Shown: positions 1-9,038, numbered from the stretch's first letter. The stretch: 42,783 bases of DNA from Rhodoferax sp. (GCF_030646845.1 NZ_JAUSLE010000056.1:1-42783), one strand, 5' to 3'. Translations and numbers: made by a program. Notes: generated by a model from the sequence alone, not told the origin.

Positions 1-980
1 GCGTGATTGCCGAAACTGGCGCCGGCCAGCACGGCGTCGCCACCGCCACCATTTGCGCCCGCTACGGCCTGGAATGCGTGGTCTACATGGGCAGTGAAGA
101 CGTCAAGCGCCAGAGCCCCAATGTGTACCGCATGAAGCTACTGGGCGCCACCGTGGTGCCAGTCGAGAGTGGCAGCCGTACGCTCAAGGATGCCCTGAAT
201 GAGGCCATGCGCGATTGGGTGGCCAATGTAGACAATACCTTTTACATCATCGGCACCGTGGCGGGGCCGCACCCTTACCCGATGATGGTGCGTGATTTTC
301 AAAGCGTGATCGGCACTGAATGCCTGGTGCAAAAGCCAGAAATGCTGGCGCAGCAGGGTTGCACAACGGCGCAACCCGACGCGGTCATCGCCTGTGTCGG
401 TGGTGGCAGCAACGCGATGGGTATCTTCTATCCCTACATCCAGCATGAAAACACCCGCCTGATCGGCATCGAGGCGGCGGGCGAAGGCATGGACTCCGGC
501 CGTCACTCGGCCTCGCTGCAACGCGGCAGCCCCGGCGTGCTGCACGGCAACCGCACCTATGTGCTGCAGGACAACAACGGCCAGGTGACCGAGACCCATA
601 GCATCAGCGCCGGGCTGGACTACCCCGGCGTCGGCCCGGAACACGCCTCTCTGAAAGATATTGGTCGCGCTGAATACGTCGGCATCACCGACAAGGAAGC
701 GCTGGAAGCCTTCCACTACCTGTGCCGCACCGAAGGCATTATTCCCGCGCTCGAATCGAGTCACGCCGTGGCCTATGCCATGAAGCTGGCCAAGACCATG
801 CGCCCGGACCAGTCGATCCTGGTGAATCTGTCCGGCCGGGGCGACAAGGACATTGGCACCGTGGCCGACCTGAGCAATGCCGACTTTTTTTGCCGTCCCA
901 GTTGTACAGGCCAATCGGTGAAAGGCGGAGAAGCATCCTCTTTGGGTGCCGCAGAGAAAATCGTGAGGATGCCGAAATGA
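1..980 (+). CDS. trpB: tryptophan synthase beta subunit, 5'-truncated by window edge
   Basis: Condenses indole with serine to give tryptophan, as the beta subunit of the TrpA2B2 complex (PLP enzyme). The visible 325 residues begin at the AETGAGQHG motif that carries the catalytic Glu. The glycine loop GGGSNA that binds the PLP phosphate follows near residue 135, and SGRGDKD lies near the C-terminus. About 100 N-terminal residues, including the PLP lysine, lie outside the window, so the GTG at 3 is an internal Val codon and not a start. The stop overlaps the trpA start (ATGA at 977-980), which indicates translational coupling. The C-terminal tail after VKGGEA runs about 15 residues, slightly longer than I expect for the family. 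Confidence 0.97.
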   Translation, partial: VIAETGAGQHGVATATICARYGLECVVYMGSEDVKRQSPNVYRMKLLGATVVPVESGSRTLKDALNEAMRDWVANVDNTFYIIGTVAGPHPYPMMVRDFQSVIGTECLVQKPEMLAQQGCTTAQPDAVIACVGGGSNAMGIFYPYIQHENTRLIGIEAAGEGMDSGRHSASLQRGSPGVLHGNRTYVLQDNNGQVTETHSISAGLDYPGVGPEHASLKDIGRAEYVGITDKEALEAFHYLCRTEGIIPALESSHAVAYAMKLAKTMRPDQSILVNLSGRGDKDIGTVADLSNADFFCRPSCTGQSVKGGEASSLGAAEKIVRMPK

Positions 981-1798
981 GCCGTATTGCCGCTACTTTT
1001 TCCGCCCTGAAGGCCACAGGCCGCAAGGCGCTCATCCCCTACGTGACCGCCGGTTTCCCGTTTGCGGATGTCACGCCCGAGTTGATGCATGCCATGGTGG
1101 CGGGCGGCGCCGACGTGATTGAACTGGGCGTGCCCTTCTCCGACCCCAGCGCCGACGGCCCGGTGATTCAGAAAGCCGGCGACAAGGCCCTGGCCCAAGG
1201 CATTGGCATGGTGCAGGTGCTGGACATGGTGCGCGCCTTTCGCACCCAGGACGCCAGCACCCCGGTGGTGCTGATGGGCTATGCCAACCCGGTGGAGCGC
1301 TACAACCAAAAGCACGACCGCAAAGATGGCAAGAGCGCTTTTGTGGCGGATGCGGCTGGAGCCGGCGTGGACGGCGTGCTGATCGTGGATTACCCGCCCG
1401 AAGAGTGCCAGGATTTTGCCGCCGAGCTGAAAAGCCATGGGTTGGACCTGATCTTTTTGCTGGCCCCGACCAGTACCGACGAGCGCATGCAGCAGGTCGC
1501 CGCGGTGGCCAGTGGCTATGTCTATTACGTCTCGCTCAAGGGCGTGACGGGCGCCGGCACGCTGGACACCGGGGCGGTGGAAGCCATGTTGCCGCGTATT
1601 CGCCAGCATGTGAAGGTGCCGGTGGGCGTCGGTTTTGGCATCCGTGACGCTGCCACCGCCCGCACCATTGGCAAAGTGGCCGATGCCGTGGTGATTGGCA
1701 GCAAAATCATCCAGCTGATTGACGACCAGCCGCGCGACCAGGTCGCGCCGGTTGCCCAGAACTTCCTGCGCGAAATCCGGACCGCGCTGGATTCATAA
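977..1798 (+). CDS. trpA: tryptophan synthase alpha subunit
   Basis: Cleaves indole-3-glycerol phosphate to indole and glyceraldehyde 3-phosphate; the indole passes through a tunnel to TrpB. The 273-residue TIM barrel starts [12 protein letters not shown], and [16 protein letters not shown] holds the catalytic Glu and Asp. Phosphate-binding glycines are seen in GVGFGI and VIGSKI. The start at 977 is chosen because its ATGA overlaps the trpB stop; the open frame extends further upstream only inside trpB. It is followed by 87 bases, then accD, the usual betaproteobacterial order trpB-trpA-accD. Confidence 0.98.
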   Translation: MSRIAATFSALKATGRKALIPYVTAGFPFADVTPELMHAMVAGGADVIELGVPFSDPSADGPVIQKAGDKALAQGIGMVQVLDMVRAFRTQDASTPVVLMGYANPVERYNQKHDRKDGKSAFVADAAGAGVDGVLIVDYPPEECQDFAAELKSHGLDLIFLLAPTSTDERMQQVAAVASGYVYYVSLKGVTGAGTLDTGAVEAMLPRIRQHVKVPVGVGFGIRDAATARTIGKVADAVVIGSKIIQLIDDQPRDQVAPVAQNFLREIRTALDS

Positions 1799-1819
1799 TC
1801 CACCCCGGAACTGAAACTG

Positions 1820-1878
1820 TGCGGGACAATTTGCAGCTACGCGATAGCGAAGCCATCTTTGTCCTCAACTAATTAAGG
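1820..1878 (+). repeat. 59-base structured element, copy 1 (upstream of accD)
   Basis: The intergenic stretch starts TGCGGGACAA and ends TCAACTAATTAAGG. GGGACAA (1823-1829) can pair with TTGTCCT (1859-1865), closing a loop of about 29 bases. The terminal AAGG lies about 7 bases before the accD ATG and probably serves as its ribosome binding site. A related copy at 3369-3426 has the same ends and a covarying closing stem, which argues for function at the RNA level or for a mobile repeat with constrained ends. Its identity is unknown to me. Confidence 0.55.
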
Positions 1879-1885
1879 TGAACCC

Positions 1886-2758
1886 ATGAGCTGGCTCGAA
1901 AAACTGCTACCCCCCAAAATTCAACACACCAACCCGGCCGACCGACGCAGCGTGCCGGAAGGTCTGTGGATCAAATGCCCCAGTTGTGACTCCGTGCTGT
2001 ACAAAACGGACCTGGAGCAAAACCAGAACGTCTGCCCCACCTGCAGTCACCACCACCGCATTGGTGCGCGGCCTCGGCTCAATGTATTTCTGGACAACGA
2101 GGGGCGCTTCGAAATTGGGCAGGAAGTGCTGCCGGTCGACGCACTCAAGTTCAAGGACAGCCGCAAGTACCCGGAGCGTTTGAAAGAAGCACTGGAAAAC
2201 ACCGGCGAGACTGACGCGCTGGTGGTGATGGGCGGCGCGGTCCACGGCATCAGCCTGGTGGCAGCCTGCTTTGAATTTGAGTTCATGGGCGGCAGCATGG
2301 GCTCGGTAGTGGGCGAACGCTTTGTGCGCGGCGTGCATACCGCCATTGAGCAGAAAGTGCCGTTTGTCTGCTTCACCTCCACCGGCGGTGCACGCATGCA
2401 GGAGGGCCTGCTCAGCCTGATGCAAATGGCCAAAACCAATGCCTCGCTCACCCGGCTGGCCAAGAAGGGGCTGCCCTTTATCAGCGTGCTGACCGACCCG
2501 ACCATGGGGGGGGTGAGCGCCGGCTTTGCCTTCCTGGGCGACGTGGTGATCGCCGAACCCAAGGCTTTGATCGGCTTTGCCGGCCCCCGCGTGATTGAGT
2601 CCACCGTGCGCGTGACGCTACCGGAAGGCTTTCAACGTGCCGAGTTTTTGCAGACCAAAGGCGCGATCGACTTCATCTGCGACCGCCGCGAACTACGCAA
2701 GACCGTGGCCAGTACGCTCGCCATGCTGCAGCGCCAGCCCGCTGACGCGGTGATCTGA
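1886..2758 (+). CDS. accD: acetyl-CoA carboxylase carboxyltransferase beta subunit
   Basis: With AccA it transfers the carboxyl group from carboxybiotin-BCCP to acetyl-CoA, making malonyl-CoA for fatty-acid synthesis. The 290 residues open with a four-cysteine zinc ribbon, CPSC then CPTC with 15 residues between (from residue 31). The crotonase-like carboxyltransferase fold follows, with [11 protein letters not shown] and the oxyanion-hole glycines in [12 protein letters not shown]. The ATG at 1886 is preceded by TTAAGG, the end of the repeat element at 1820-1878. It is downstream of trpA on the same strand and convergent with yggT. Confidence 0.98.
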   Translation: MSWLEKLLPPKIQHTNPADRRSVPEGLWIKCPSCDSVLYKTDLEQNQNVCPTCSHHHRIGARPRLNVFLDNEGRFEIGQEVLPVDALKFKDSRKYPERLKEALENTGETDALVVMGGAVHGISLVAACFEFEFMGGSMGSVVGERFVRGVHTAIEQKVPFVCFTSTGGARMQEGLLSLMQMAKTNASLTRLAKKGLPFISVLTDPTMGGVSAGFAFLGDVVIAEPKALIGFAGPRVIESTVRVTLPEGFQRAEFLQTKGAIDFICDRRELRKTVASTLAMLQRQPADAVI

Positions 2759-2794
2759 GCAACGCTGGTACTGCGGGAAGTCAGGCCGGCAAAG

Positions 2795-3361
2795 TCAGGT
2801 TGCCAGCAAGGCCAGACCCTGCAGGTGACCCAGCAAGATCGAGGCTATCTGGAGCAACACCAGCAGCACCAGCGGCGACAGATCAATGCCTCCGACCAGC
2901 GGCAGCACACGCCGGATCGGCGTCAGGGGCGGCGCGCACAGCCGTTCGATCACATCCGACATGACGGAACGGGTCTGCACCCAGGACAGGACCGCGTAAA
3001 CAATCACCAGACCAGTCAGCCCGGAAATGACCAGTCGCAGCAAGCCGAAAACGGCCAGAATCGGCACAGCGAACAAGCCGCCATCCGCCCCAGCCAGCAG
3101 CCACAGCAGGACAAACTGCGTCAGTTCCAGCAAGTAGGCGGCCACCAGGCTGGCCAGATCCCAGCGCCCCAAGGCCGGCACCACACGCCGCAGCGGCAAC
3201 ACCAGCCAGTCGGTCAGGGCAAAGACAAAGCGCCCCAGTGGATTGCCCGAGCGACTGGACATGGGAATGCGCTGGTACTGCATGTACAGCCGCAACAAAC
3301 AGGCGCCGCCCAACACGCCGGTGACGACCTCAAGCAACAGGGAAATGATTTGATAAAGCAT
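2795..3361 (-). CDS. YggT-family integral membrane protein
   Basis: A 188-residue hydrophobic protein with two YGGT-type repeats. An N-terminal membrane segment ([22 protein letters not shown]) comes first, then the first repeat with [12 protein letters not shown] and several hydrophobic stretches. The second repeat has [26 protein letters not shown] and the C-terminal segment [14 protein letters not shown]. The family (cell division SepF-operon YlmG/YggT type) acts in the inner membrane, but its biochemical role is unsettled. It is divergent from lysS and convergent with accD, so probably its own transcription unit. Confidence 0.88.
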   Translation of the reverse strand: MLYQIISLLLEVVTGVLGGACLLRLYMQYQRIPMSSRSGNPLGRFVFALTDWLVLPLRRVVPALGRWDLASLVAAYLLELTQFVLLWLLAGADGGLFAVPILAVFGLLRLVISGLTGLVIVYAVLSWVQTRSVMSDVIERLCAPPLTPIRRVLPLVGGIDLSPLVLLVLLQIASILLGHLQGLALLAT

Positions 3362-3368
3362 GAAAATT

Positions 3369-3426
3369 TGCGGGACAGGTCAGCGCCACGCAGCGCGCAG
3401 CCAGCTCTGTCTTCAACTGATTAAGG
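3369..3426 (+). repeat. 58-base structured element, copy 2 (upstream of lysS)
   Basis: Begins TGCGGGACAG and ends TTCAACTGATTAAGG, matching copy 1 (1820-1878) at both ends with one base fewer inside. GGGACAG (3372-3378) pairs with CTGTCTT (3407-3413) using two G-U wobbles. Relative to copy 1 the innermost pair is G-C instead of A-T (A1829-T1859), a compensatory change. It sits in the divergent gap between yggT (-) and lysS (+), in the same orientation relative to the downstream plus-strand gene as copy 1. Confidence 0.5.
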
Positions 3427-3551
3427 GATGTAAATCTCACAGCATCATAACGACAGGTCGCGGGCCACTTAAAATCTACACTTTCGGCCAAAAAAGGCCC
3501 CTGACCGCCCTTATCTGCACCGCCTTCGCTGCCCCTACTATTGCGCCCCTC

Positions 3552-5105
3552 ATGTCTGATCACAACACCCCCTTAGCTCCCCATGACGAAAACCAGCTGA
3601 TCCTGGAGCGGCGCGAAAAACTCAAGGCCATCCGCCAGCAGCAGGCTGAAGGCAAAGGCGTGGCCTTCCCCAACGACTTCAAACCGAGCGATCACGCCGC
3701 CGACTTGTTTGCCGCCCACGCCGGCCAGACCCCGGAAGGCCTGATCGAGCAAGGCGCCAGCGCCAAGGTGGCCGGGCGCATGATGCTCAAGCGCGTCATG
3801 GGCAAGGCCAGCTTTGCCACCCTGCAAGACAGCACCGGCCGCATCCAGATCTACATCAAGGGCGAGGACATTGGCGCGGACCTGTACGCCAGCTTCAAGC
3901 ACTGGGACCTGGGCGACATCGTGGCCGCCGAAGGCAAGGTCTTCAAGACCAAGACCGGCGAGCTCTCCATCCACGCCACCAGCGTGCGCCTGCTGACCAA
4001 AAGCCTGCGCCCCATGCCCGACAAGTTCCACGGCATGAACGACGAGGAAGTCAAAGACCGCCCGCGCTATGTCGACCTGATGACTGAGGAGACCGCGCGC
4101 AAGCGCTTTGTGGCGCGCTCTTAAGCGGTCAGCGGCATTCGTGAATTCATGGTGGCGCACAACTTCCTGGAAGTCGAGACACCCATGCTGCACCCGATTC
4201 CGGGGGGTGCCAACGCCAAGCCTTTCACCACGCACCACAATGCGCTGGACCAGCAGATGTTCCTGCGCATTGCACCGGAGCTGTACCTGAAGCGCCTGCT
4301 GGTGGGCGGATTTGAGCGCGTGTATGAAATCAACCGCAACTTCCGCAACGAAGGCATCTCGGTGCGCCACAACCCCGAGTTCACCATGATGGAGTTCTAC
4401 GCGGCGTACTGGGACTACCAGGACCTGATGACCTTCACCGAGGCCCTGATTCGCGATGCGGCGCACAAGGCAGTCGACACCCTGCAGCTGAGTTACGGCG
4501 GCAAGCCGGTCGACCTGTCGCAGCCGTTTGAACGCCTGACGATCCGTGAAGCCATCATGAAGCACACCGAAGCGGGCGAAGCCCTTGAAGGCAGCGTTGA
4601 CCTGAAGGTCGACAGCGAGGCCTGGCTCATCAGCGCCCTGCGCAAACTCGGTCTGACCGAGGGCAAACACAAGCTCTCCACCCGCTCGCTGGCCAGCCTG
4701 CAGGTGCTGTACTTTGAAGAAACCGTGGAAGAAAAACTGTGGCAGCCCACCTTCATTTGCGAGCACCCGGTCGAGATTTCCCCCCTGGCCCGTGCCAGCG
4801 ACCACAAACCCGGGGTGACCGAACGCTTTGAGCTCTACATCACCGGCCGCGAATTCGGCAACGGTTTTTCCGAACTGAACGACGCCGAAGAGCAGGCCGC
4901 CCGCTTTCACGCGCAGGTGGCCGCCAAAGACAGTGGCGACGACGAAGCCATGTACTTCGACCACGACTTCGTGCGCGCCTTGGAATACGGCATGCCACCG
5001 GCCGGTGGCTGTGGCATCGGCATCGACCGCCTGATGATGTTGCTGACCGACAGCGCCAGCATCCGCGACGTGATTCTGTTCCCCGCGCTGCGCCGGGAGG
5101 CTTGA
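3552..5105 (+). pseudogene. lysS: lysyl-tRNA synthetase (class II) with in-frame TAA at codon 191
   Basis: Charges tRNA-Lys with lysine. The frame runs 518 codons from ATG 3552 ([15 protein letters not shown]) and matches class II LysS throughout. It has an N-terminal OB-fold anticodon-binding domain ([19 protein letters not shown]), motif 1 around [18 protein letters not shown], motif 2 ([23 protein letters not shown]) and motif 3 ([13 protein letters not shown]). TAA at 4122-4124 follows VARS where the family normally has Lys; the frame then resumes with [20 protein letters not shown]. The same frame continues, so this is a nonsense codon and not a net frameshift. The local bases could arise from AAGG by one insertion and one deletion. 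Either a sequence error or a real disruption backed by another LysRS. An ATG at 4149 exists but would lack the tRNA-binding domain. Confidence 0.85.
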
Positions 5106-5108
5106 GCT

Positions 5109-5162
5109 AAATAGGCCTCCAGCCCCCGTATTGATTGCGCTGACAGCTATGACTTCAATAGC
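5109..5162 (-). repeat. GCT/TAGC hairpin repeat, full-length copy
   Basis: Minus-strand 17-base core GCTATTGAAGTCATAGC (5146-5162), then TGTCAGCGCA and a tail with GGGGGCTGGAGGCC (5109-5135). It fills the gap between the lysS stop and the next gene, and it contains that gene's ATG (5149-5151). Confidence 0.8.
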
Positions 5163-5694
5163 AACGAAGCCACTGAAGTACCTGCATGGCTACGCCGAAG
5201 ACACCCTGGCGCAGGTCGAACAGCTGCTCGCCAACAACCGCCTGGGCGAGTGGCTGCAGAACAAGTACCCCAGCGGCCACGGCGTTCGAACCGACAAGGC
5301 CCTGTTTGAGTACGTGCAGGAGCTCAAACAGGCCTACCTGCGCGGGGCCGAGCCGCTCAGCAAAGTTGCCTTTGACAGCAAGCTGCAGGTCGTTCAGCAC
5401 GCCCTGGGCACCCACACCACGATCTCGCGCGTGCAGGGCAGCAAGCTCAAGTCCAAACGCGAAATTCGCATCGCCGCCCTGTTCAAGGATGCGCCGGCGG
5501 AGTTTCTGAAGATGATCACGGTTCACGAACTCGCCCATCTCAAGGAACGCGCCCACGACAAGGCCTTCTACCAGCTTTGCGCCTACATGGAGCCCAGCTA
5601 CCACCAGCTGGAGTTTGAGGTGCGCATGTACCTGACCCATCTGGACGCATCAGGCACACGCTTGTGGGGGCAGGCCGCGCCGGGCGAAGCCTGA
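5149..5694 (+). CDS. YgjP-like zinc metallopeptidase (DUF45/M48 type)
   Basis: A 181-residue protein with the zinc-peptidase motif HELAH (in MITVHELAHLKERAHDKAFY). A downstream His in KAFYQLCAYMEPSYHQLEFEVRMYL completes the pattern typical of YgjP/DUF45 proteins. These are soluble putative metalloproteases; the E. coli homologue is little characterised, so the substrate is unknown. The ATG at 5149 (MTSIATKPLKYLHG) lies inside a hairpin repeat; a TTG at 5131 in the same frame is a poorer alternative. It is followed after 4 bases by the pyruvyl transferase-like gene, so the two are probably co-transcribed. Confidence 0.85.
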   Translation: MTSIATKPLKYLHGYAEDTLAQVEQLLANNRLGEWLQNKYPSGHGVRTDKALFEYVQELKQAYLRGAEPLSKVAFDSKLQVVQHALGTHTTISRVQGSKLKSKREIRIAALFKDAPAEFLKMITVHELAHLKERAHDKAFYQLCAYMEPSYHQLEFEVRMYLTHLDASGTRLWGQAAPGEA

Positions 5695-5698
5695 GGTC

Positions 5699-6916
5699 AT
5701 GCCGTACGATGCGGCCATGGAGCGGCCCATCATCCTCTTTGGCGCATTTGATCGCCATAACTTTGGCGATCTGCTGTTTCCCCACATCGCTGCAGCCTTG
5801 CTACCGCATGAACATCTGGTGTTCGCCGGCCTGGCGAGCCGTGATCTGCGACCTTACGGCGGCCATGCGGTCCGGGCACTGGCAGAGCTGGCGACAGAAT
5901 GGGAAGAGCGCACGGCCATCCTGATCCATGTCGGCGGCGAGATCCTCACCTGCAGCGCGTGGCAGGCTGCCGTCATGCTATTGCCGCCCGAACAGGCGCA
6001 GCACACCCTCGCCTATCTGGATGCCAGACCGCAACAAAAGACGCAATGGGTGCGCAGCAGCGTGGGAAGCTCTCAGCTGGCGCCCTACACACTGTCGCGC
6101 CAGCGTTTTCCCGGACTGGCGCGGGTGATCTACAACGCAGTAGGCGGTGTCGATCTGGACCAGGCCGACCCCGCACTGCGCGTCGAGGTCCTGGCGAATC
6201 TCGGGGCGGCGGACGATGTGAGCGTTCGCGACCGGCAGACGCTGGCGCACCTGACTGCCGCCGGCATCAAGACCCGCCTGATGCCCGATCCCGCCGTGAT
6301 GGTGGCCGAGCTCTTCGCCACGCTGATCCGGCAACACGGGCAACAAGGCGAAGTCGCGCACATGCGGTACGACTTGCCGCAGGGCTACATCGCGGTGCAA
6401 TTCAGCGCGGACTTCGGCGACGACGAGACGCTGACGGAGATCACCGCCCAGCTTGACCAGATCATGGTTTCAAGCGGCCTGGGCGTGGTGTTCTTCCGGG
6501 CCGGTGCGGCACCATGGCATGACGATCTCGCCTGCTACCAGCGTGTCGCCGCACGCATGCGCTCAGCATCGGTGAAGGTTTTTGAATCGCTTGACGCCTG
6601 GGACATCTGCGCCCTGATCGCCAGCAGTCGTGCCTATTGCGGCAGCAGCCTGCACGGCAGGATTGTGGCGATGGCATTGGCCCTGCCACGCATCAACCTG
6701 CGCCAGCCGGCATTGACCCACCACGCCGGCAAGCAAACGGCATTCGCGGCGACCTGGGAGGAAGCCGGTGTACCCGCCACGGTTGACGTGGGTGGCATCG
6801 CGCAGGGCATTCGCCATGCCTTGGCGGTGGACCCGGATCAGCTGCGGCGCACCGCGAGACGACTGGTCACGCAGTACCGGCAGGGCTTCGAGGCGATGCA
6901 CGCCGCGCTGGCGTGA
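5699..6916 (+). CDS. polysaccharide pyruvyl transferase family protein
   Basis: A 405-residue protein of the PF04230 type, which resembles CsaB/WcaK-like enzymes that add ketal pyruvate to sugars of exopolysaccharide or cell-wall polymers. Family-like marks are the N-terminal ILFGAFDRHNFGDLLFP and the central IYNAVGGVDLDQ followed by ADDVSVRDRQTLAHL. The C-terminal SSRAYCGSSLHGRIVAMALALPRINL carries the S-x-LHG motif. No glycosyltransferase or polymer gene surrounds it, so the acceptor cannot be guessed. The start at ATG 5699 has GAGG just upstream, overlapping the previous stop; ATG 5717 (MERPIILFG) is a possible alternative. Confidence 0.8.
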   Translation: MPYDAAMERPIILFGAFDRHNFGDLLFPHIAAALLPHEHLVFAGLASRDLRPYGGHAVRALAELATEWEERTAILIHVGGEILTCSAWQAAVMLLPPEQAQHTLAYLDARPQQKTQWVRSSVGSSQLAPYTLSRQRFPGLARVIYNAVGGVDLDQADPALRVEVLANLGAADDVSVRDRQTLAHLTAAGIKTRLMPDPAVMVAELFATLIRQHGQQGEVAHMRYDLPQGYIAVQFSADFGDDETLTEITAQLDQIMVSSGLGVVFFRAGAAPWHDDLACYQRVAARMRSASVKVFESLDAWDICALIASSRAYCGSSLHGRIVAMALALPRINLRQPALTHHAGKQTAFAATWEEAGVPATVDVGGIAQGIRHALAVDPDQLRRTARRLVTQYRQGFEAMHAALA

Positions 6917-6955
6917 GCAGTCCTGCAAGACCAGCGGCGTATCAAGGCAGGGAGC

Positions 6956-7168
6956 TCAGGTGCCGCGCAGCGGCTTGAGCAAATCCGACAAGCCGTTGTG
7001 GTCGATCTCGTGCATCAGGGCCAGCAAGCGCCCTATTTCGCCTTTCGGGACACCCTCGCGCGCAAACCAGGCCAGGTAGTCGCCCGGAAGATCGGCAATC
7101 AGCCGCCCTTTGTATTTACCAAAGGGCATGGTACGGGTCACCAGCAGTTGCAGGTCTTCAGGATTCAT
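6956..7168 (-). CDS. DUF3820 small protein
   Basis: A 70-residue protein with the family's MPFGKYKGRLIADLPGDYL signature followed by WFAREGVPKGEIGRLLALM. This segment resembles the small DUF3820 proteins of Proteobacteria, whose function is not established. Its stop faces the plus-strand gene ending at 6916. It lies 2 bases downstream of the SUI1/YciH gene and is almost surely translated from the same message. Confidence 0.8.
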   Translation of the reverse strand: MNPEDLQLLVTRTMPFGKYKGRLIADLPGDYLAWFAREGVPKGEIGRLLALMHEIDHNGLSDLLKPLRGT

Positions 7169-7170
7169 GC

Positions 7171-7533
7171 TCAGCCGCCGGCACGCTTGACGACAAAGCC
7201 CTGACTTTTCAGCATCTCGATGACGCGGTCGCAGTGGTCGCCCTGCACCTCAATGACCCCATCCTTGACCGTGCCGCCCGAGCCGCAGGCGGTTTTGAGC
7301 TGCTTGCCCAGGGCGGCCAGCGCCAGCGCATCGAGTGCCAACCCCCGCACCAGTGTCACGCCCTTGCCGGCGCGGCCCTTGGTTTCGCGCGAGACCCGCA
7401 CCACCCCGTCCGACGGCGCCCGCGCCGGGGCGGTACTGCAGCGGCAGTTGGCCTTGGGTTGACGACACACCGGACACATGCGCCCGGCCTCGGTGGAGTA
7501 GACCAAGCCACCACTTGTGGATCTGGATTTCAT
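7171..7533 (-). CDS. yciH: SUI1/YciH-type translation factor
   Basis: A 120-residue homologue of eukaryotic eIF1, which in bacteria (YciH) can influence start-codon fidelity on the 30S subunit. The N-terminal part has a CPVC and CRC cysteine cluster (MCPVCRQPKANCRC), possibly zinc-binding. The C-terminal SUI1 domain shows RETKGRAGKGVTLVRGL, KTACGSGGTVKDG and EVQGDHCDRVIEMLKSQGFVVKRAGG. The start at 7533 (MKSRSTSGGLVYS) is preferred over a longer frame that would read into the hairpin repeat at 7594-7645. Confidence 0.92.
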   Translation of the reverse strand: MKSRSTSGGLVYSTEAGRMCPVCRQPKANCRCSTAPARAPSDGVVRVSRETKGRAGKGVTLVRGLALDALALAALGKQLKTACGSGGTVKDGVIEVQGDHCDRVIEMLKSQGFVVKRAGG

Positions 7534-7593
7534 GGGGTTTTTGCATTTACGAAAGGATGCCTCATTGTCGGGGATGGCACGGACCCGATAGCC

Positions 7594-7645
7594 GCTATGT
7601 TTTTCATAGCTGCTCGCGCAAATGACACGAGGGCCATGTGCCAAA
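7594..7645 (+). repeat. GCT/TAGC hairpin repeat, full-length copy
   Basis: Core GCTATGTTTTTCATAGC (7594-7610) with a perfect 5-bp GCTAT/ATAGC stem, then TGCTCGCGCA and a tail containing GAGGGCCATGTGCC. It lies in the divergent gap between the yciH homologue (-) and the 75-residue hypothetical (+). Confidence 0.8.
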
Positions 7646-7682
7646 ATGACCCCTGAGCCAACCCGTCCCGAGGAGTCCCGTC

Positions 7683-7910
7683 ATGTCACGTCCCAATGTG
7701 TGGGCGACCAAGGTCGCCGCCCTGATTCAGGGTGGCAACAGCGCGGCCGCCCTGGATCAGATCAAGGTTGCCCCCACGGTAAAAGACCTGCAACAGCTGC
7801 GCGCCCTCCTCATCAGCGCCAAGCTGCTGGCACGGCACCCCAACGTCGATGCGGCAACCCAGGACATGATCACGGCCCTGTCATCGCCGCGGCTGCACCG
7901 CTCACCCTAG
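7683..7910 (+). CDS. small conserved-looking hypothetical protein
   Basis: A 75-residue soluble protein (MSRPNVWATKVAALIQGGNSAAALDQIKVAP...) that I do not recognise. It looks all-helical with no cysteines, signal peptide or membrane segment. A strong GAGGAG ribosome binding site lies about 9 bases before the ATG, and the codon use resembles its neighbours, so it is likely a real gene. It is convergent with nagZ (20-base gap). Confidence 0.65.
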   Translation: MSRPNVWATKVAALIQGGNSAAALDQIKVAPTVKDLQQLRALLISAKLLARHPNVDAATQDMITALSSPRLHRSP

Positions 7911-7929
7911 AGCGTCAAGGCAGCCCGGG

Positions 7930-9012
7930 TCAGGGAATCTGATCCAGCGCGTGCATGTAGTCGGGCTGCACCATCAGGGCGTCCCACTCGGTTGCGGGTG
8001 CGCGCGGCAACAAGGACAGACGGCGCTGTTCGCTGGCCTCCTGCGGCTGCCACCCGCCCTTGACTTGTGCCTCGGTCAGCCCTTCTATCAGGGCGTCCAC
8101 TGCCCTGCCCCCGTCCAGTGACTGGTTGCACAGCAACACCATGTCGCAGCCCGCATTCAGCGCTGCGACCGCCGCCTCGGTATAGCTGACCTCCTGGCCG
8201 TCAATCAGCCGGGCGCCGGCCATGGACAGGTCGTCGCTGAAAACCGCGCCGCCAAAGCCGAGCTGGCCGCGCAGGATGTCATTGAGCCACTTCGACGAAA
8301 AACCGGCCGGCCGTGCGTCCACCTTGGGGTAGACCACATGCGCCGGCATGACGCTGCTGAGCGTGGTATTGAGCCAGCCGTACGGGGCAGCGTCATCAGC
8401 CAGAATGGCCTTCAAACTGCGTTTGTCCACCGGGATGTCGGTGTGTGAATCCGCCTTGACAAAACCGTGGCCAGGAAAGTGCTTGCCGCAATTGGCCATG
8501 CCACTCTGCAGCAGGCCATGCATCAGGCTCTTGGCCAGCAGGCTCACCACGCGCGGGTCACGGGCAAAGGCGCGGTCGCCAATGACACTGCTCTCGCCAA
8601 AATCAAGATCAAGCACGGGCGTGAAGCTGAAGTCCACGCCACAGGCCCGCAGCTCGGCACCCAGCACAAAGCCGCAGGCGGTAGCGGCATTGGTGGCTTG
8701 CATGGCGCCGGCCCCCTCACCTGCCTTGCCATCGTGCAGCCACATCTCGCCCAAAGCGCGCATCGGCGGCAGGTGGGTGAAGCCATCGGCCTTGAAGCGC
8801 TGCACGCGGCCGCCTTCGTGGTCGACGCAGATCAGCAAATCACGACGCACTTTTTTGATGTCGCGGCACAGCTGGGTCAGTTGCGCCCGGTCCTGCCAGT
8901 TGCGGGCAAACAGGATGAGGCCACCCACCAGCGGGTGCTTGAGGCGTTGGCGGTCAGTCCTGGTCAGGCTCAGGCCAGCCACGTCGATGATGAGGGGGGC
9001 GTGTTGTGTCAT
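7930..9012 (-). CDS. nagZ: beta-N-acetylhexosaminidase (GH3)
   Basis: A cytosolic GH3 enzyme of 360 residues that removes N-acetylglucosamine from anhydromuropeptides during cell-wall recycling. Family motifs include VDHEGGRVQRF, the signature CGKHFPGHGFVKADSHTDIP with the catalytic His region, and FSDDLSMAGA with the nucleophilic Asp. Length is normal for NagZ. It is the last gene of the rnc-era-recO-pdxJ-acpS-nagZ run, separated from acpS by a hairpin repeat. Confidence 0.97.
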   Translation of the reverse strand: MTQHAPLIIDVAGLSLTRTDRQRLKHPLVGGLILFARNWQDRAQLTQLCRDIKKVRRDLLICVDHEGGRVQRFKADGFTHLPPMRALGEMWLHDGKAGEGAGAMQATNAATACGFVLGAELRACGVDFSFTPVLDLDFGESSVIGDRAFARDPRVVSLLAKSLMHGLLQSGMANCGKHFPGHGFVKADSHTDIPVDKRSLKAILADDAAPYGWLNTTLSSVMPAHVVYPKVDARPAGFSSKWLNDILRGQLGFGGAVFSDDLSMAGARLIDGQEVSYTEAAVAALNAGCDMVLLCNQSLDGGRAVDALIEGLTEAQVKGGWQPQEASEQRRLSLLPRAPATEWDALMVQPDYMHALDQIP

Positions 9013-9038
9013 GGAGGGACTTTCAGTGAAAATTATTT

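Noticed and set aside
2825..3424. Long plus-strand frame of 199 codons opposite yggT.
   Set aside because: Gln/His/Arg-rich composition typical of an antisense shadow of a high-GC gene; yggT on the other strand is a clear family member.
3573..4964. 463-codon minus-strand frame opposite lysS.
   Set aside because: Mirror frame of a GC-rich gene with Val/His/Gln-rich sequence; the plus strand matches LysS motifs throughout.
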